From Alternaria dauci (lineage: Eukaryota; Ascomycota; Dothideomycetes; Pleosporales; Pleosporaceae), in the NCBI RefSeq assembly GCF_042100115.1, contig NC_091280.1, positions 186,001 through 250,000 on the forward strand: 64,000 nucleotides of DNA, read 5' to 3'. Position 1 is the first letter of the stretch. Each line of letters opens with the position of its first letter. The notes beneath the pieces are model-generated. The model did not search any database. It was given only the letters and a program-made list of their open reading frames with translations, and was not told the DNA's origin. A program made the translations under genes and the position numbers. Of the stretch, positions 20,699 to 34,284 are shown in pieces.

Positions 20699-21229
20699 CT
20701 TATAATTAGCTAGCCTTAGTAAACCTTACTAACTTCTCTATACTAATAATACCTAGCGCGTATTAGATAATATTAGATAATAACTATATATAATATAATC
20801 TAATAGATTTTTATAATTTAGGAGTATAAATAAGATCTTATATAACTAGTAAAAGTAATACTTAGATTAAGGAGTTTAATAGTTTACTTACTAAAGCTAT
20901 TTATAATACTTATTATAGATATTAATATATTTATATATAGTTAGACCTACCTAAGTACTAGGTTATAGTTAATAGAAACTTTATAAAGTATTTTATTAAT
21001 ACTAGTACTTATATAAATATACTACACCTTAGTATAGTATATATAATAAAGATACTATATAAGATTATATAGTAGAAGTTTAGAAAACTACTTTAAGGAG
21101 TTACTTTAGCTAATAGTATATATAATCCTTTTATAAGAATAGCTTTTAATATTCTTATATAAATAAGTATAGTTACTATACTAATAACCTTTTACCTTAT
21201 AGCTAGTATTACTTAATTAGCTATCTTAT

Positions 21230-21490
21230 TATAATAGGCTAAAGCCTAATTAGCTTATTCCTTAATAGGATCTTAGTTATATATATAGGGTATACTACTT
21301 ATAGAATCTAGGTAGTAAGTAACTTACTTAGATTCTATACTAGCGCGCTAGTTAAATAATACTCTAAGCTACTACCTCTTAAATAGCCTTTAGACTATAG
21401 CTTTCCTTAGCTTCTTTCCTTATTAAATATAATAATAGTATACTTATATAATAGCTCCCTAAGTATAGCCTCTTTATATTTTTAATTAAT
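21230..21490 (+). repeat. Inverted partner of repeat at 14.16-14.45 kb
   Basis: Aligns with the reverse complement of 14,160-14,450, but here almost all CA, TG and many CG are lost, so this copy is more heavily mutated. It includes the hairpin at 21,300-21,339. Element class unknown. Confidence 0.72.
21300..21339. repeat. TAGAATCTA hairpin 3
   Basis: Inverted arms TATAGAATCTAGGT (21,300-21,313) and ACTTAGATTCTATA (21,326-21,339) with one C/T-type mismatch, and further pairing towards the centre. Same core as the two other hairpins. Confidence 0.8.
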
Positions 21491-22251
21491 ATACTAGAAA
21501 GTACATATAATATAGCTATAAAGTAAACTTAAAGTACTTAATAAAACTAGAAGAGGAGGCTATAGTCTAGAGAGTTCTTAAATAGTCTATATAAGGTCTT
21601 ATACCCTTAAGGTTTATTATATAAGAAATAGTAAATAAACTCCTCTAATTATATAGTAGTAACCCTATTAGTAAGAACTAAGTTAATAACTTTATTAAGT
21701 AAACTCCTAAGCTCTAGAAGTACTAGAGCTAACGATATAACTATTAGTAAGCTACTTATATATTTTATAACTCTTAAGTACTAGTTTAACTTAATATAAG
21801 TAATAAAACTAAAATAGAGGATTATAGATAGAAATATCTATAACTTTAATAAGACTAGGTTAATAATAAGTAAGATTTTATTATAGATAGTAATTACTAG
21901 CTTTAAAGTAACTAGAAGAAAGAAAATTATCTAGCTAAGTAACTATAAGTAAGTTACTATTATCTAAGGTATTAGGGCTATAGGTTATTTATATCTACTT
22001 TTTATTTTCTTTATAAGTAGTATACTTTTTAATATTTAGTTTAAAGACCTACTTTATAATTAGATCCTTAAAGTAAACTCTAATAGTTAGATAAATAATA
22101 AGTTTACTTATACTTAGTTAAAGTTCTTTAATAAGTATATAAAGTTAAGTACTATAGGTATAAGAGCTATAGTTTACTTAAATTTTAAAATTTTTATAAA
22201 GAGAAGAATATTATCCTTTACTATCTACTTTTATATTTATTATACTTACTA

Positions 22252-22419
22252 TTTAAATTATAAATATACTATTAAATACTATAAGTATAATACTATTAAA
22301 AGATACTATATTAAATTATAGTAAAGGTATATTTCTTAAACACCTATTTTTACTATATATAGCTATATATAGTTTAATAATAGATAGGTTAAAACTAAAG
22401 CCCTAAACTTTAAGTAGTT
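22252..22419. repeat. 167-bp repeat, copy 2 (LTR-like)
   Basis: Same orientation as 13,141-13,307 and more heavily RIP-altered. No gypsy internal sequence is recognised on either side, so it may be a solo LTR. With copy 1 it brackets 9 kb that includes the gene island. Confidence 0.7.
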
Positions 22420-23564
22420 CTAGATAGTTATAGTAACGTTAGGGAGAAGAGGAGTTTAAGAAGAAAAGGAGTTTTTAAACTATAGTCTATAGCTTATATC
22501 TAAGCTTATAACTATAGTACTTAAGAATAAAGAAATATTTAAGTAACTTAAATTTTCTTCTCTTAACTCCTATACTTTAATATATCTAGTATATCTAGTA
22601 TATCTAGTAACTTTAGTAACTCTAGTATCTCTAATATAAAGGTTATTATATATAATATTATTATAAGTATAAAGCGCTTAGTTTTAGAGGGCCTAGTAAC
22701 CCTCTTAGTAACTATAGTAGCTACTATTAAATAGTATAGTAAGTATAAAGTTATTATTAAGATTAACCTCTTTAAAAGTAACTTTAAGTATAAGTTTTAG
22801 ACTTATATTTAATCCCTTAACCTATTATATAAGTTTACTAAAAAAGAATTTAACTATATACTTAGGGACTTAGTATTTATTACTAAGGTCCTCCTTATAA
22901 GTACTACTATTATACTAGTTAGTAAAAGTATAAATAAAGCTAATAAGTTATTTACTCTTCTTTAGGATATATAAGTCTAGTATATATATAATATATAAGT
23001 TACTAGTACTATAATAACTAATAAGTAGTATAAGTACTTAGAGGAGGTTTATAATAAAGACTTTAAGGACTAGCTACTATATATTATAAATATTATTAAG
23101 GAGCTAAGATAGGTATAAGTAGTAGATAATTAATTAAATAATATAGAAGGCTTAGTATATAACGTAATAGGATCTATTAGGTGCGTAATAGTAATATATA
23201 TAGTATTATAGCTATAATAGCTTTAATAGCTATAGTAGTAATATATAAAGGTTCTACTAATATATAGGCTTTATAGCTACTTAAAAGGAATTATAATTAT
23301 TATTATAACTATAACTATAACTATAACTATAATAACTATAATTACTATAATATAATAGAGCTTAATCTCTAGGTAGTATTAGTAGTAATTATAATAGTAG
23401 AGATATTAAGGTAGTATAAGGTATAATATAAAGGATAGATAGAGAGGTATTATAAGTAAAAAGAGACTTCGAAATATACTAGGATACTTTAGGCTTAGTT
23501 TTAAAATTTCTTAGTAATATAATATAAGATAACACTATAGGCCTTATCCCTAAGGCCTAGGGGG
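22420..23564. other. RIP-altered stretch without recognised feature
   Basis: AT-rich, with short repeats such as TATAACTATAACTATAACTA near 23,305-23,325. It contains no match to the GX or H1 accessory region, which begins at about 23,565. No gene was recognised. Confidence 0.5.
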
Positions 23565-23569
23565 GAAGG

Positions 23570-26395
23570 GTCTACCTATACTACCTAAGAATACTTTAGT
23601 TATAAACTATAATATCTTAGATTCCTCCTCTTTTTACTTATCTTACTACTACTATATAAAGCCTTCTTTAATTAATACTAAGGCTATCTTAGGGTAAGAA
23701 TAAGTAAGTACTACTAATTAGGCTACTATTACTTAGCTCTTTAAGTAGAAATAATAAAGATATTTATAATTCTACCCCTACGCCTATAGACTTAGTAAAT
23801 ATCCTTTAGGCTATACCTTCTCTTATCTAGCCTAATATTAGTAAAGCTAAACCTATCTCTCCTTTAAAGAGAGTAGTTCTTAGTAGTAGGGGTTTTATTA
23901 ATCTTAAGCTTTTTATATATCTATCTTCTAATTCTAGTTATAATAAGGTTATAGAGTACTATAAGTTTTAAATTCTATTTATTATCCTTCTAAATATCTT
24001 TCTAATATCTTACCTTATATAGTTATTAATAATACTAATAAAGTCCTTTCTTATAATTAGATTAGATCTCTTTAGCTCTACTTCTAGAGACTTTAGTATA
24101 CTAGGTTTACCCTTAGACCTTTACTCTTAGTATTTATAATTTACCTTAATAATAAGTTTTTAGACTTTTAGGTTAACTCTAAGAGGCTACTTAATCTTCT
24201 TCTTAAGTTTAAGACTATTAGTATATACTTCTACTTATCTAGCTCTATAAAGTATACTATTATTAATTCTAATATTAAGGCTTTAATACTAAGTATCTAT
24301 TAGGGAACTATTATAATTAGTAGTATTAATAACCCTAACTATATTAGTTATATATATAGCTACTATAACTCTAACTATTATACTAAAGTCTATAGTACTT
24401 ATATTATTATATATATTAATAGTAAGCTATATAAGAATAGTATCTATATTAATTATATTTATAGTAGTACCTTAGATACCTATTCTTTCTACTATAAGTA
24501 CTTAATTATCTTTTAAATAGCCTCTTCTTTTCTTCTTTATATATTTTACTAATTTAAACTTTTTCTAAGTAATATTCCTATTTATTATAGTATTACTTAT
24601 ATTAGTTAACTCTCCTTTATCCTTTCCTCTAATATCCTTAATACTCTTACTTTACCTCTCCTTATTTATACTAGTACTAGTAAGGCTATAATACTAACTA
24701 AGAAACCTTTATTTACTTACTCTTCCTTTAGCTAAGTTAGTAAGAAGTCTACTACTAGCTATAGTCTTTATTTAAGCTAGTTAAATAAGGGTAAAGCTAA
24801 TAACTTTAAGCTTAAGCTTAGCTTAGATACTAATAGTATTACCTCTAAGGATTTAGCTCTTACTAAGCTATCTTTAGTTAAGGAGTTAAGTAATAACTAA
24901 GTTATTACTCTATCTAAGCTACCTAAGAAGGCTACTTATAAGATACTTACTCTTCTTAAGTATACTACTACTTAAAAGCTAGTAATACTATTACTAATAA
25001 AGAAGAAAGCTCTTTATAAAAAATCTTTTACTTTAGCTCCTCTAGCTTCTTCTAAAGCTTATTAAGTTTAGTACTCTCTTTATAAACTAACTATTAAAGC
25101 TCTAAAAGAGTAGGTTAAAAAGTATAAAAAGGCCTCTCCTTATAAGTATCTTCTTAGTAGCTAATATCCTATTAATATTAGGAGTCTTTATTATTATTTA
25201 AAGTTAATTAATTCTACTCTTTAGCCTAAGGTTCTTATTATTAAGCTTATTACTATAGTTAAGGATACCTCTATTACTAAGTCTAATAGTAATAGTACTA
25301 GTTTCTAGTCTTTATTATATACTTCTTTAGGTTTTAGTAGTAAGTAGTTAATTAGTTATATTACTACTATCTTAATAGGCTTTTTACTATAGTTCTTATA
25401 GAAATCTATATCTAACTATCTTATTTTACTTCTTATTCTTTTTAAAGATATTAGTATTACTTCTAATCTTCTTCTTTATAAAGTATTTATACTACTCCCT
25501 CTCTTACTTAAGAAATTAAAGGTCTATTCTTCTTTTTTTTTCTTTTTTTTTTAAAAAAAACCCGCTAGTTTCTAAAGAGTATTTAGGAATAGAGTAGACT
25601 AAAGGACTAAGTAATTTTATATTTATAATAGGTTTTTAACCTTAGAGATTAGTAATAGCTACTTAATAGATATTTATTCTTAAGCTATAGTTCTATCTTT
25701 CTTAATTCTAGTTCTTAGACTTTATAGGGTAGTTCTTAGGATTCTAGATTTATTTATTTCTATTCTAGGTATATTCTAGTAGAGTTCTCTAGATATCCTA
25801 TCTTTTCTAAGCTATATCTAAGGTAATTAGATATAGTTCTCCCCTAGGTAGTTAGGTTCTACTAACTATCTAGTTAGGTTTATCCTCTATTTAGGTTAAG
25901 TACTCTTTAGTCTTTAATTATATTCTAGTATATATTCCTAGTTCCTTATACTATATAGTTTAGATTATCTCTTATATTTTAAGTATATTTTTAGATTTCT
26001 TATTTCTTATAATATACCCTACTATTACTTTATTATTATACTATCTCTTACCTTAAAAGTAGGTCTATTACCTTAGTTATAATAGGCCTTTAGATAGTAA
26101 ATAGTTAAAGTCTTTTCTATAATAATAATACTAGTTTATCTATTCCTTAATACCCTTTTCTCTTCCTTCTACTCTTTTTTACTACTTTAAACTTACTCTA
26201 CTCTTTATTCTTCTACTTATTTCTTTATATCCTTACTATCTATATATATTTTATAATAATATCTACTCCTTTTTATAATATTACTCTACTTACTTAATTT
26301 ACTACTACTATAGGTTATAGTGCGCTTAGTTTTTAGTTATATATTAATTCTTACCTTATACTACTTTTCCTTTCCTTATCCTTAGTTCTAGCTAC
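23570..26395 (+). pseudogene. H1 accessory module 1 (antisense to pol)
   Basis: Counterpart of GX module 1 (31,262-34,270), on the strand opposite gag-pol. It includes the anchor CTAAGAATACTTTAGTAATA-type sequence near 23,584 and the Lys/Ser/Thr-rich stretch around 24,650-25,150. It ends in a T-A homopolymer junction near 25,533-25,560. Stops are mostly at Gln-type positions. Function unknown. Confidence 0.5.
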
Positions 26396-26397
26396 TA

Positions 26398-28915
26398 ATA
26401 TTATTATAACTAAGAGGGCTTTAGTATTAGGCTCTAATAGTAAGTCTAATTCTTTTCTATATTCCTTTATATATTATTCTACTTTACTTACTTAAGATCT
26501 AAATAATACTCTATAAGGCTAGGAGGATAATAGCTATAAGACTACTAACTAGTATATTATAGATTTAGACTTTAATATAAATAATAAGTCTCCTCTCTTA
26601 CTACTTAAGAATACTTTAGTAATAGACTATAATATCTTAGATTCCCTTTTACTTTACTTATCTTACTACTACTATATAAAGCCTTCTTTAATTATTACTA
26701 GTACTATCTTAGGGTAAGAATAAGTAAGTACTCCTAATTAGGCTATTATTACTTAGCTCTTTAAGTAAGATAATAATAAAGATACTTATAATTCTACTTC
26801 TATACCTCTTAACCTAGTAAATATCCTTTAAACTATACCTTCTACTATTATTAATACTTACTACTTAAGATTTATCCTTAGTCCTATTAAGGATTAGGTT
26901 ATAAAGCTCTAAGTACCTCCTTTATTATATTCCTTTATATCTATTACTATAGAGTTTAGTAAGTTAAACTTTCTTCTTAAGGTCTACCTAAATATTATTC
27001 TAATATTCTAATACTATAGTTAAGAATAACTTTAATAAAGAGATTACTTTAGTATAGCTAGTAGGCCTCCTTAAGTACCTTTAGTTACTTTACTTTACTA
27101 GTTATTTTCTTAATCCTATCCTTTATACTACTTTTCTTCCTTCTCTTAATAATATTACTCTTTCTACTTACCTAATAGGCCTTTAGCTCTTTATTATAGA
27201 TAGTATTACTATTAGTAAGTTCTTCTAGTTATTTAGTAGTTAGAAGTACTATATCTTTAAGCCCTACCTAGTAGCTCTAATCTATTAGTATCTAAAGACT
27301 ATCTATACTTATACTAATACTTATAGCGCTAACTCTAAGTTTAGTAGTATTATAGAGATATATAGTAATTATAAGAAGGGGTTAAAGTCTAAACCCTTTA
27401 GTACTTATACTACCTCTATTATTAATAACTTCTTATTTCTAAATAGGACTTATATAAACTACTATACTCTAAGCGCTAAGGCGTCCTATTCTATAACCTA
27501 TAAGTACCTAATTCCCTTTTAGATACTCTCTTCTCTTATTTTATATAATAATTACTAACTTTATATATACTAGGTTATTCTTATATATATAGTAATATAT
27601 CCTCTATATTTACTATCTCTATACTTACCCTATCTTATATATTACCTTTACTCCTCCCTTATACTATCTACCTTACTAATTTTACTACTAAGCTTCTAAA
27701 CGCTCTTAAGTTATACTATAAAGGTAGTATAGCCTAAGTAACTTTAATAGCTAAAGATACTAATCTTAATAATATTAAGTTTAATCTTAAAAAGTATATT
27801 AGTTATCTTAACCTTAATATTAAGCTTATAAGTAATTAGTAAAAAGACCTCTAAGTAAAGGATCTTTAGTACTAGATTAATAAGCTAAATACTAGTAAGA
27901 CTTCCTTATTATCTAAGTTACTAGTTAAGGCTAGCTATAAGATACTTTCTCCTTATAAGTATATTACCTCCTAAGCTCTAGTAATACTATTACTAATAAA
28001 GAAGTAGGCCCTATATAAGAAGTTTTCTATTCTAGTACCTAAGACTTCTTCTAAGAGTTATTTAGTTTAGCGCTTAACCTATAAGCTAACTATTAAGGCT
28101 TCTAAGAAGTTAGAGGTTCTTACTAATAGTAATATTTTTAATAATAATAATTCTAAGGATATTTATTATTATATTCTTAGTAAGAGTAAGGAGTCTAATA
28201 AGCTTTTACTATCTAAGAAGGCTAGGTATAGTTAATCTACTATTACTAGTATTAGTCTTATTCTAGATAGTACTATAACTAATTATTATAAATATAAAAT
28301 CTCTTCTTAATTCTCTTTTCTATACTTTAAAAACGTATACTTAAACTTAGTCTAAGGGTTTTTTAGTAAGCTTCCTTTACTATCCTCTTCTCCTCTCTAC
28401 TATTCTTCTATATAATAGTAATAGTTTAATAGTAATATTATTACTACTTTCTTACTTTAGTAGTAGTTAGTGTCTTAAACTTAGAGGACTAGTATTTTAT
28501 AGTTATTTTATAATTAGATAAGAATACCTAATAGTTATTTAGGTTAAACCTTAACTTCTATTATAGTATAACTACTATTATATAGCTTAGTTTAGATTCT
28601 ACCCCTATAATATTTTTATATTCTTATTAATTAATATTTTAGATTTCTTAGGGTTAGTATAAATAAGAACTATATCTCTTACTAGTAACTAGTTTATTAC
28701 TTAGTTCTAGAATATCCTAGCTATACTCTAGTTTCTTAGTTTTAAGATTATCCTTAATACTAAGTAAGTTACTATCTATATTAGCTTAAATATCTATAGT
28801 TTATTCTTATTAAGTTTAGAGTTAGGAGTTAATTTCTTCTAAATTAATAATTATATATTAGTAAAAGATCTTTAACTAACTACTAAGTATATAACTATAG
28901 AATTTAGTACTATCT
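26398..28915 (+). pseudogene. H1 accessory module 2 (antisense to pol)
   Basis: Counterpart of GX module 2 and a diverged tandem paralogue of module 1. It begins with TATTATTATAACTAAGAGGG as in the GX modules and shares the anchor near 26,602 and the YKLTIKA-type stretch near 28,080-28,100. Broken by stops. Function unknown. Confidence 0.5.
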
Positions 28916-28930
28916 AATTCCTTTAGTTAG
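28916..28930. repeat. Target-site duplication of retroposon D (left)
   Basis: AATTCCTTTAGTTAG, repeated exactly at 44,471-44,485. The same site without an insert is seen in GX near 36,806-36,820 (AATTCCTCTAGTTAG). Confidence 0.92.
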
Positions 28931-30183
28931 ATTTTTTATTTTCTATAAGTAAGGGGGTATTATTAAAATAAAACTTTAAAAAAGTAAAAAGTAGCTATCC
29001 CTCTACTTATTAGTTATAAAAGTTAATAAAAAAGATAAAGTAATAATATAATTTAAACGCTAGACTAATTAGTATTTTAGGGTAGTAAAGCTCTAATATC
29101 TATACGTAAAAACTAAAGTTAAAAAATTTACTAAAAGTAACTAAAAAAGACACCTATTAGAAACCTTAGTAGAGGTCTAATAGGGATTACTAGTATTAGC
29201 TAGTAATATAATTATAATATATTATAAAGGGAGGAGGATATAGTATCTTTACTATAATTAAGCTTACCTAGAATTTTATACATTTCTATAAAAGCTTAGC
29301 TACTTCTAACCTTTATACTAATACTAACTTATAAGCTTTAATACCTTTGATGCTTTTAAGACTTACCTTATATATGAACTATCGTGTATATAATATATTT
29401 CCTCTTTATCCTTATCTAGTAGGTCTTCTAGCCTAGCCTAAAAACCCTAGTTAAATATATACTAATTAATATATCTATAAGTATATAATATACCTACCCT
29501 ATATATACTTAGGAGTAACTTAGAGTAGTCCTTAATAAGTTAAATAAGTAATTACCTAAGTTCTACTTCCTATTCTAGAATAGAAAGGCCTCTTAGGGTA
29601 ATATCTTTAGTATTAGTAATATTATTATAAAGGTAGCTATTAGGTAGAAGAGGATATAGATAAGGAAGAAAGTAGAGGAGCTAGTATATATAGCCTTTAT
29701 AGATAGCTACTATAGCTATAGGCTCTTTATATTTAGCTACCTTATTATTCTTAAATAAGGTACTTTTAGTTAAGAAACTAAGAACTATCTATACTAGTAG
29801 ATAAAGGGTATTAAAAGAGTATTAGAGGAGTAATATCCTAAGCTTAAGGAGAGGGAGTTTAAAGAAATACTATAGGGATAAGAATATAAAGCGTAGATAG
29901 TACTAGTACTAATATTCCTCTAACTAAATCTATTTATTAGATAGTAGTAGCTATACTATAGGTAGCTAGTTAGTTATTCTTAAGAAGGGGTAGTAGAGGT
30001 AGTAGTAGTAGAGGTAGTAGTAGTTATAAAGGGCAGAAATAGTAGAGGATAGTATATATATTAGAAGGTTATATCTTATCTCTAGTAGGCGTATAATACT
30101 ATTATATATCTTTAGTGTCTAGCGTTTATAATATACTACGTATATACTAGTAGTACTAAATATAGGCTTAAATAAGCCTATAG

Positions 30184-30395
30184 TGTAGTAGAGTATTTCG
30201 TTACTAATTCTCTATTAGGAATAAGTACTTAATATAGTAGGTAGATATAGAAATATTAAAAGGAGTATATATTATTATTATTATCTTATAGCTAAATACT
30301 ATTTAGCTAGTTTTTATAGGGCCTTTTTCTCCTATACTACCCCTAAGCCTAATAATTCTTTAATTACTTATACTTCCCTTAGTTTCTCTACTATA
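30184..30395 (-). repeat. GX 3' LTR (212 bp)
   Basis: Begins TGTAGTAGAG and ends CTCTACTATA, giving 10-bp inverted ends with one RIP-type change (the expected CA reads TA). Aligns with 44,172-44,388 with mainly C/T and G/A differences and small length differences in the T/A-rich centre. Confidence 0.9.
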
Positions 30396-30405
30396 TCCCT
30401 CCCTT
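30396..30405 (-). other. GX polypurine tract
   Basis: On the minus strand, AAGGGAGGGA lies immediately upstream of the 3' LTR, the expected primer site for plus-strand DNA synthesis. It fixes the element's orientation. Confidence 0.7.
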
Positions 30406-31261
30406 ACTTAAGAAGAAGGCCTCCTCTTCTTTAACTAGAATAACTTTTAGACTTACTACTATATAATAAAACCTATATATAACCTTAATAAGTAAACCTA
30501 TAAATCCTAAACTAGATACTAAAGTCCTCCCTCCTAGTATAATTTACTAACTATCTATCTTATACCTTCTTATACTATATCCCCTAATTCCTATTATAAT
30601 TTTAATTCTTCTCTATTATACTATCCTTATTCCCTTCCTCTTCCCTTATAGTTCTTAGGATAGACTACCTCTTCTTCTAATAGTCTTTTAGGATTTATTA
30701 GAAGTTACTTTATATTTAACTAAGTTCCTATAGCTATCTACTATTCTTTTTATCTAATTCTTTTTCTACTCTACTTAGCTAACCTCTATACTATCTAGAA
30801 TACCTTTACCTCCTTTAATAGTACTATATAGATTACCTTTTATATCCTAAGTATATTCTAAATATCCTTTAGTACTAGCTATAGGACCTACCTTTTCTAT
30901 AAACCTTAATATTACTCTAGCTCTATTTATTACTAAAGGCCCTTTAGTACCTAGTAACTAAATACTAAATAATAATAATATTACTTCTACTTACTTCTAC
31001 TTACCTACTTCTTCTTTCTCTCTACTATCTTATTACTTTATTTATATTACCTTACTAGCTTTATTACTCTTTTACTATTTCTCTTAACTCTACTATACTT
31101 TTATTATAATATCTTTTCTTACTATTAACTCCCTTAAGAATCTAAAGCGCCTTCGCGTTTAGTATAGTACTAGGCCGCCTAAGGAGTAATCTACTACTAC
31201 GTCTACGCTGCCTAATTCCTCTACCTTACTTACTTATATACCTCTACTAGCTATTACTAAG
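30406..31261. other. GX 3' region between polypurine tract and accessory module 1
   Basis: C/T-rich on the plus strand with only short open stretches. A small CG-rich patch (CGCCTTCGCG at about 31,148; GTCTACGCTGCC at about 31,201) lies before module 1 and could be part of its leader. No motif was recognised. Confidence 0.45.
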
Positions 31262-34200
31262 GATACTATTATAACTAAGAGGGCTTTAGTATTAGGCTCT
31301 TATAGTAAGTCTAATTCTATTTCTAATTCTTTACTATATTACTTAGCTTTACTTATTTAAGATCTTAATAACTAATCTTAAAGAGAGTAAGACTCTAATA
31401 GCTTAGTCTTTAACTAGAATATTTAGGATCCTATCTTTATAATATCTAGGGGTCTACCTATATTACCTAAGAACGCTTTAGTAATAGACTATAATATCCT
31501 AGATTTCCCCTCCCTTTACCTATTTCGCCGCCGCTATATAAAGCCTTCTTTAATTATTACTAGGGCTATCTTAGGGTAAGAATAGATAAGCGCTACTAAT
31601 TAGGCTACTATTACCTAGCTCTTTAAGTAGGATAATAATAAGGATACTTATAATTCTACTCTTATATCTATAGACTTAGTAAATATCCTTTAGACTATAC
31701 TTTCTTTTATCTAGCCTAATACTAGTAAAGCTAAACCTATCTCTCCTTTAAAGAGAGTAGTTCTTAGTAGTAGAAGTCCTTTTAATCTTAAGCTCTTTAC
31801 TTATCTATCTTTTAATTCTAGTTATAATAAGGTTATTAAGTACTATAAGTTTTAAATTCTATTTATTATCTTTCTAAATATCCTTCTAATATCTTACCTT
31901 ATATAGTTATTAATAATACTAATAAAGTCCTCTCTTATAATTAGATTAGATCCCTTTAGCTTTACTTCTAGAGACTTAGGTATACTAGTTTTACCCTTAG
32001 ACCTTTACTCTTAGTATTTATAATTTACCCTAATAATAAGTTTTTAGACTTTTAGGTTAACTCTAAGAGGCTATTTAATCTTTATCCTAAGTTTAGGACT
32101 ATTAGTATATACTTCTACTTATCTAGCTCTATAAAGTATACTATTATTAATTCTAATATTAAGGCTTTAATACTAAGCGTCTATTAGGGCGCTATTATAA
32201 TTAGCGGTATTAATAACCCTAATAATATTAGTTATACGTGTGGCCGCTATAACTCTAACTATTACGCTAAAGTCTATAGTATCTACGTTATTGTGTATAT
32301 TAATAGTAAGCTATATAAAAATAGTATTTACATTAATTACGTTCGTAGTAGCGCCTTAGATACCTATTCTTTCTACCGTAAGTACCTAATTATCTTTTAG
32401 ATAGCCTCTTCTTTTCTTCTTTATATATTTTACTAATTTAAACTTTTTCTAGGTAACGTTCCTATTTATTGTAGTATCGCTCGTGTTAGCTAACTCTCCC
32501 CTATCCTTTCCTCTAATATCCTTAATACTCCCGCTTCGCCTCTCCTTACTTACACTAGCGCTAGTAAGGCTATAACACCTACTAAGAAACCCCTATTCGC
32601 TCGCTCTTCCTTTAGCTAGGTTAGTAAGAAGTCTACTACTAGCTATAGTCTTTATTTAAGCTAGTTAAATAAGGGTAAGGCTAGTAACTTTAAGCCTTAG
32701 CTTAGTTTAGATACTAATAGTATTATCTCTAAGGATTTAGCTCTTACTAAGCCGCCTTTAGCTAAGAAGTTAAGTAATAACTAAGTTATTACTTTATCTA
32801 AGCTACTTAAGAAGGCTACTTATAAGATACTTACTCTTCTTAAGTGTACTACTACTTAAAAGCTAGTAATACTATTACTAATAAAGAAGAAAGCTCCTTA
32901 TAAGAAGTCTTTTACTTTAGCTCCTCTAGCTTCTTCTAAAGCTTATTTAGTTTCGCGCTCTCTTTATAAGCTAACTATTAAGGCTCTAAAGGAGTAGGTT
33001 AAAAAGTATAAGAAGGCCTCTCCTTATAAGTATTTTCCTAGTAGCTAATATCTTATTAATATTAGTAGTCTTTATTATTATATAAAGTTAATTAATTCTA
33101 ATCTTTAACTTAAGGTTCCTATTATTAAGCTTATTACTATAGTTAAGGATACCTCTATTACTAAGTCTAGTAGTAATAGTACTAGTTTCTAGTCTTTATT
33201 ATATACTTCTTTAGGTTTTAGTAGTAAGTAGTTAGCTAGTTATATTACTACTATCCTAATAAGCTTTTAGCTATAGTTCTTATAGAAATCTATATCTAAC
33301 TATCTTATTTTACTTCTTATTCCTTTTAAAGATATTAGTATTACTTCTAATCTTCTTTCTCTATAAAGTATTTATACTACTCCCTCCCTTACTTAAGAAA
33401 TTAAAGGTCCCTTCTTCTTTTTCTTTTTTTTTTTTTAAAAAAAACCCCCCCCTAGTTTCTAAAGAGTATTTAGAAAATAGAGTAGACTAAAGGACTAAGT
33501 AATTCTATATTTATAATAAGTTTTTAACCTTAGAGATTAGTAATAGCTACGTAATAAATATTTATTCCTAAGCTATAGTTCTATCTTTTTTAATTCTAGT
33601 TCCTAGACTTCTTAGGGTAGTTCTTAGGACTCTAAATTTATTTCTTTCTATTCTAGGTATATTCTAGTAGAGTTCTTTAGATATCCTATCTTTTCTAAAT
33701 TATATCTAAGGTTATTAGATATAGTTCTCCCCTAGGTAGTTAAGTTTTACTTACTATCTAGTTAGGCTTATCCTTTATTTAGGTTAAGCGCTCTTTAGCC
33801 TTAAATTATATTCTAGTATATATTCCTAGTTCCTTACGCTATATAGTCTAGATTATTTCTTATATCTTAAGTATATTTTTAGACTTACCTATTTCTTATA
33901 ATATACCTTACTATTACTTTAGTGTTATACTATCTCTTACCTTAAAAGTAAGTCTATTACCTTAGTTATAATAAGCCTTTAGATAGTAAATAGTTAGAGT
34001 CTTTTCTATAATAATAATACTAGTTTATCTATTCCTTACTACCTTTATCTCTTCTTTCTACTCTTCTTTACTACTTTAAACTTACTCTACTCTCTACTCT
34101 TTAACTCTTTCTTTACGTCCTTATTATCTATATATATTTTATAATAATATCTACTCCTCTTTATAATAATACTCTATCTACTTAACCTACTACTACTATA

Positions 34201-34270
34201 GGTTATAGCGCGCTTAGTTTTTAGTCGCGCGTTAATTCCTACCTTATACTACTTTTCCTTTCCTTATCCT
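31262..34270 (+). pseudogene. GX accessory module 1, antisense coding-like region of unknown function
   Basis: A plus-strand reading, opposite to gag-pol, is protein-like over long stretches with stops almost only where Gln (CAG/CAA) would fit. Near 32,160-32,400 it reads INNPNNISYTCGRYNSNYYA, KLYKNSIYINYVRSSALDT; near 32,530-33,010 it is rich in Lys, Ser, Thr and Pro (TPASPLLTYTSASKAITPTK, KKKAPYKKSFTLAPLASSKA), suggesting a basic, partly disordered segment. It ends near a T-A-C homopolymer junction (about 33,424-33,450) followed by more degenerate sequence. No known domain was recognised. The same region exists in H1, so it belongs to the element family and is not a chance insertion. Confidence 0.55.
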
Positions 34271-34284
34271 TAGTTCTAGCTACT

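Larger units (their letters stand above)
20086..22251. other. Unassigned degenerate DNA with hairpins
   Basis: RIP-altered. A plus-strand frame around 20,290-20,640 reads protein-like (for example TIKFLESLPKIELYKLLKDN and TIVDLIRLESIKK) with stops at Gln-type positions, suggesting a dead gene of an unidentified element. It is followed by the hairpins at 20,651 and 21,300 and by the inverted partner of the 14.2-14.45 kb repeat. No family was recognised. Confidence 0.4.
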
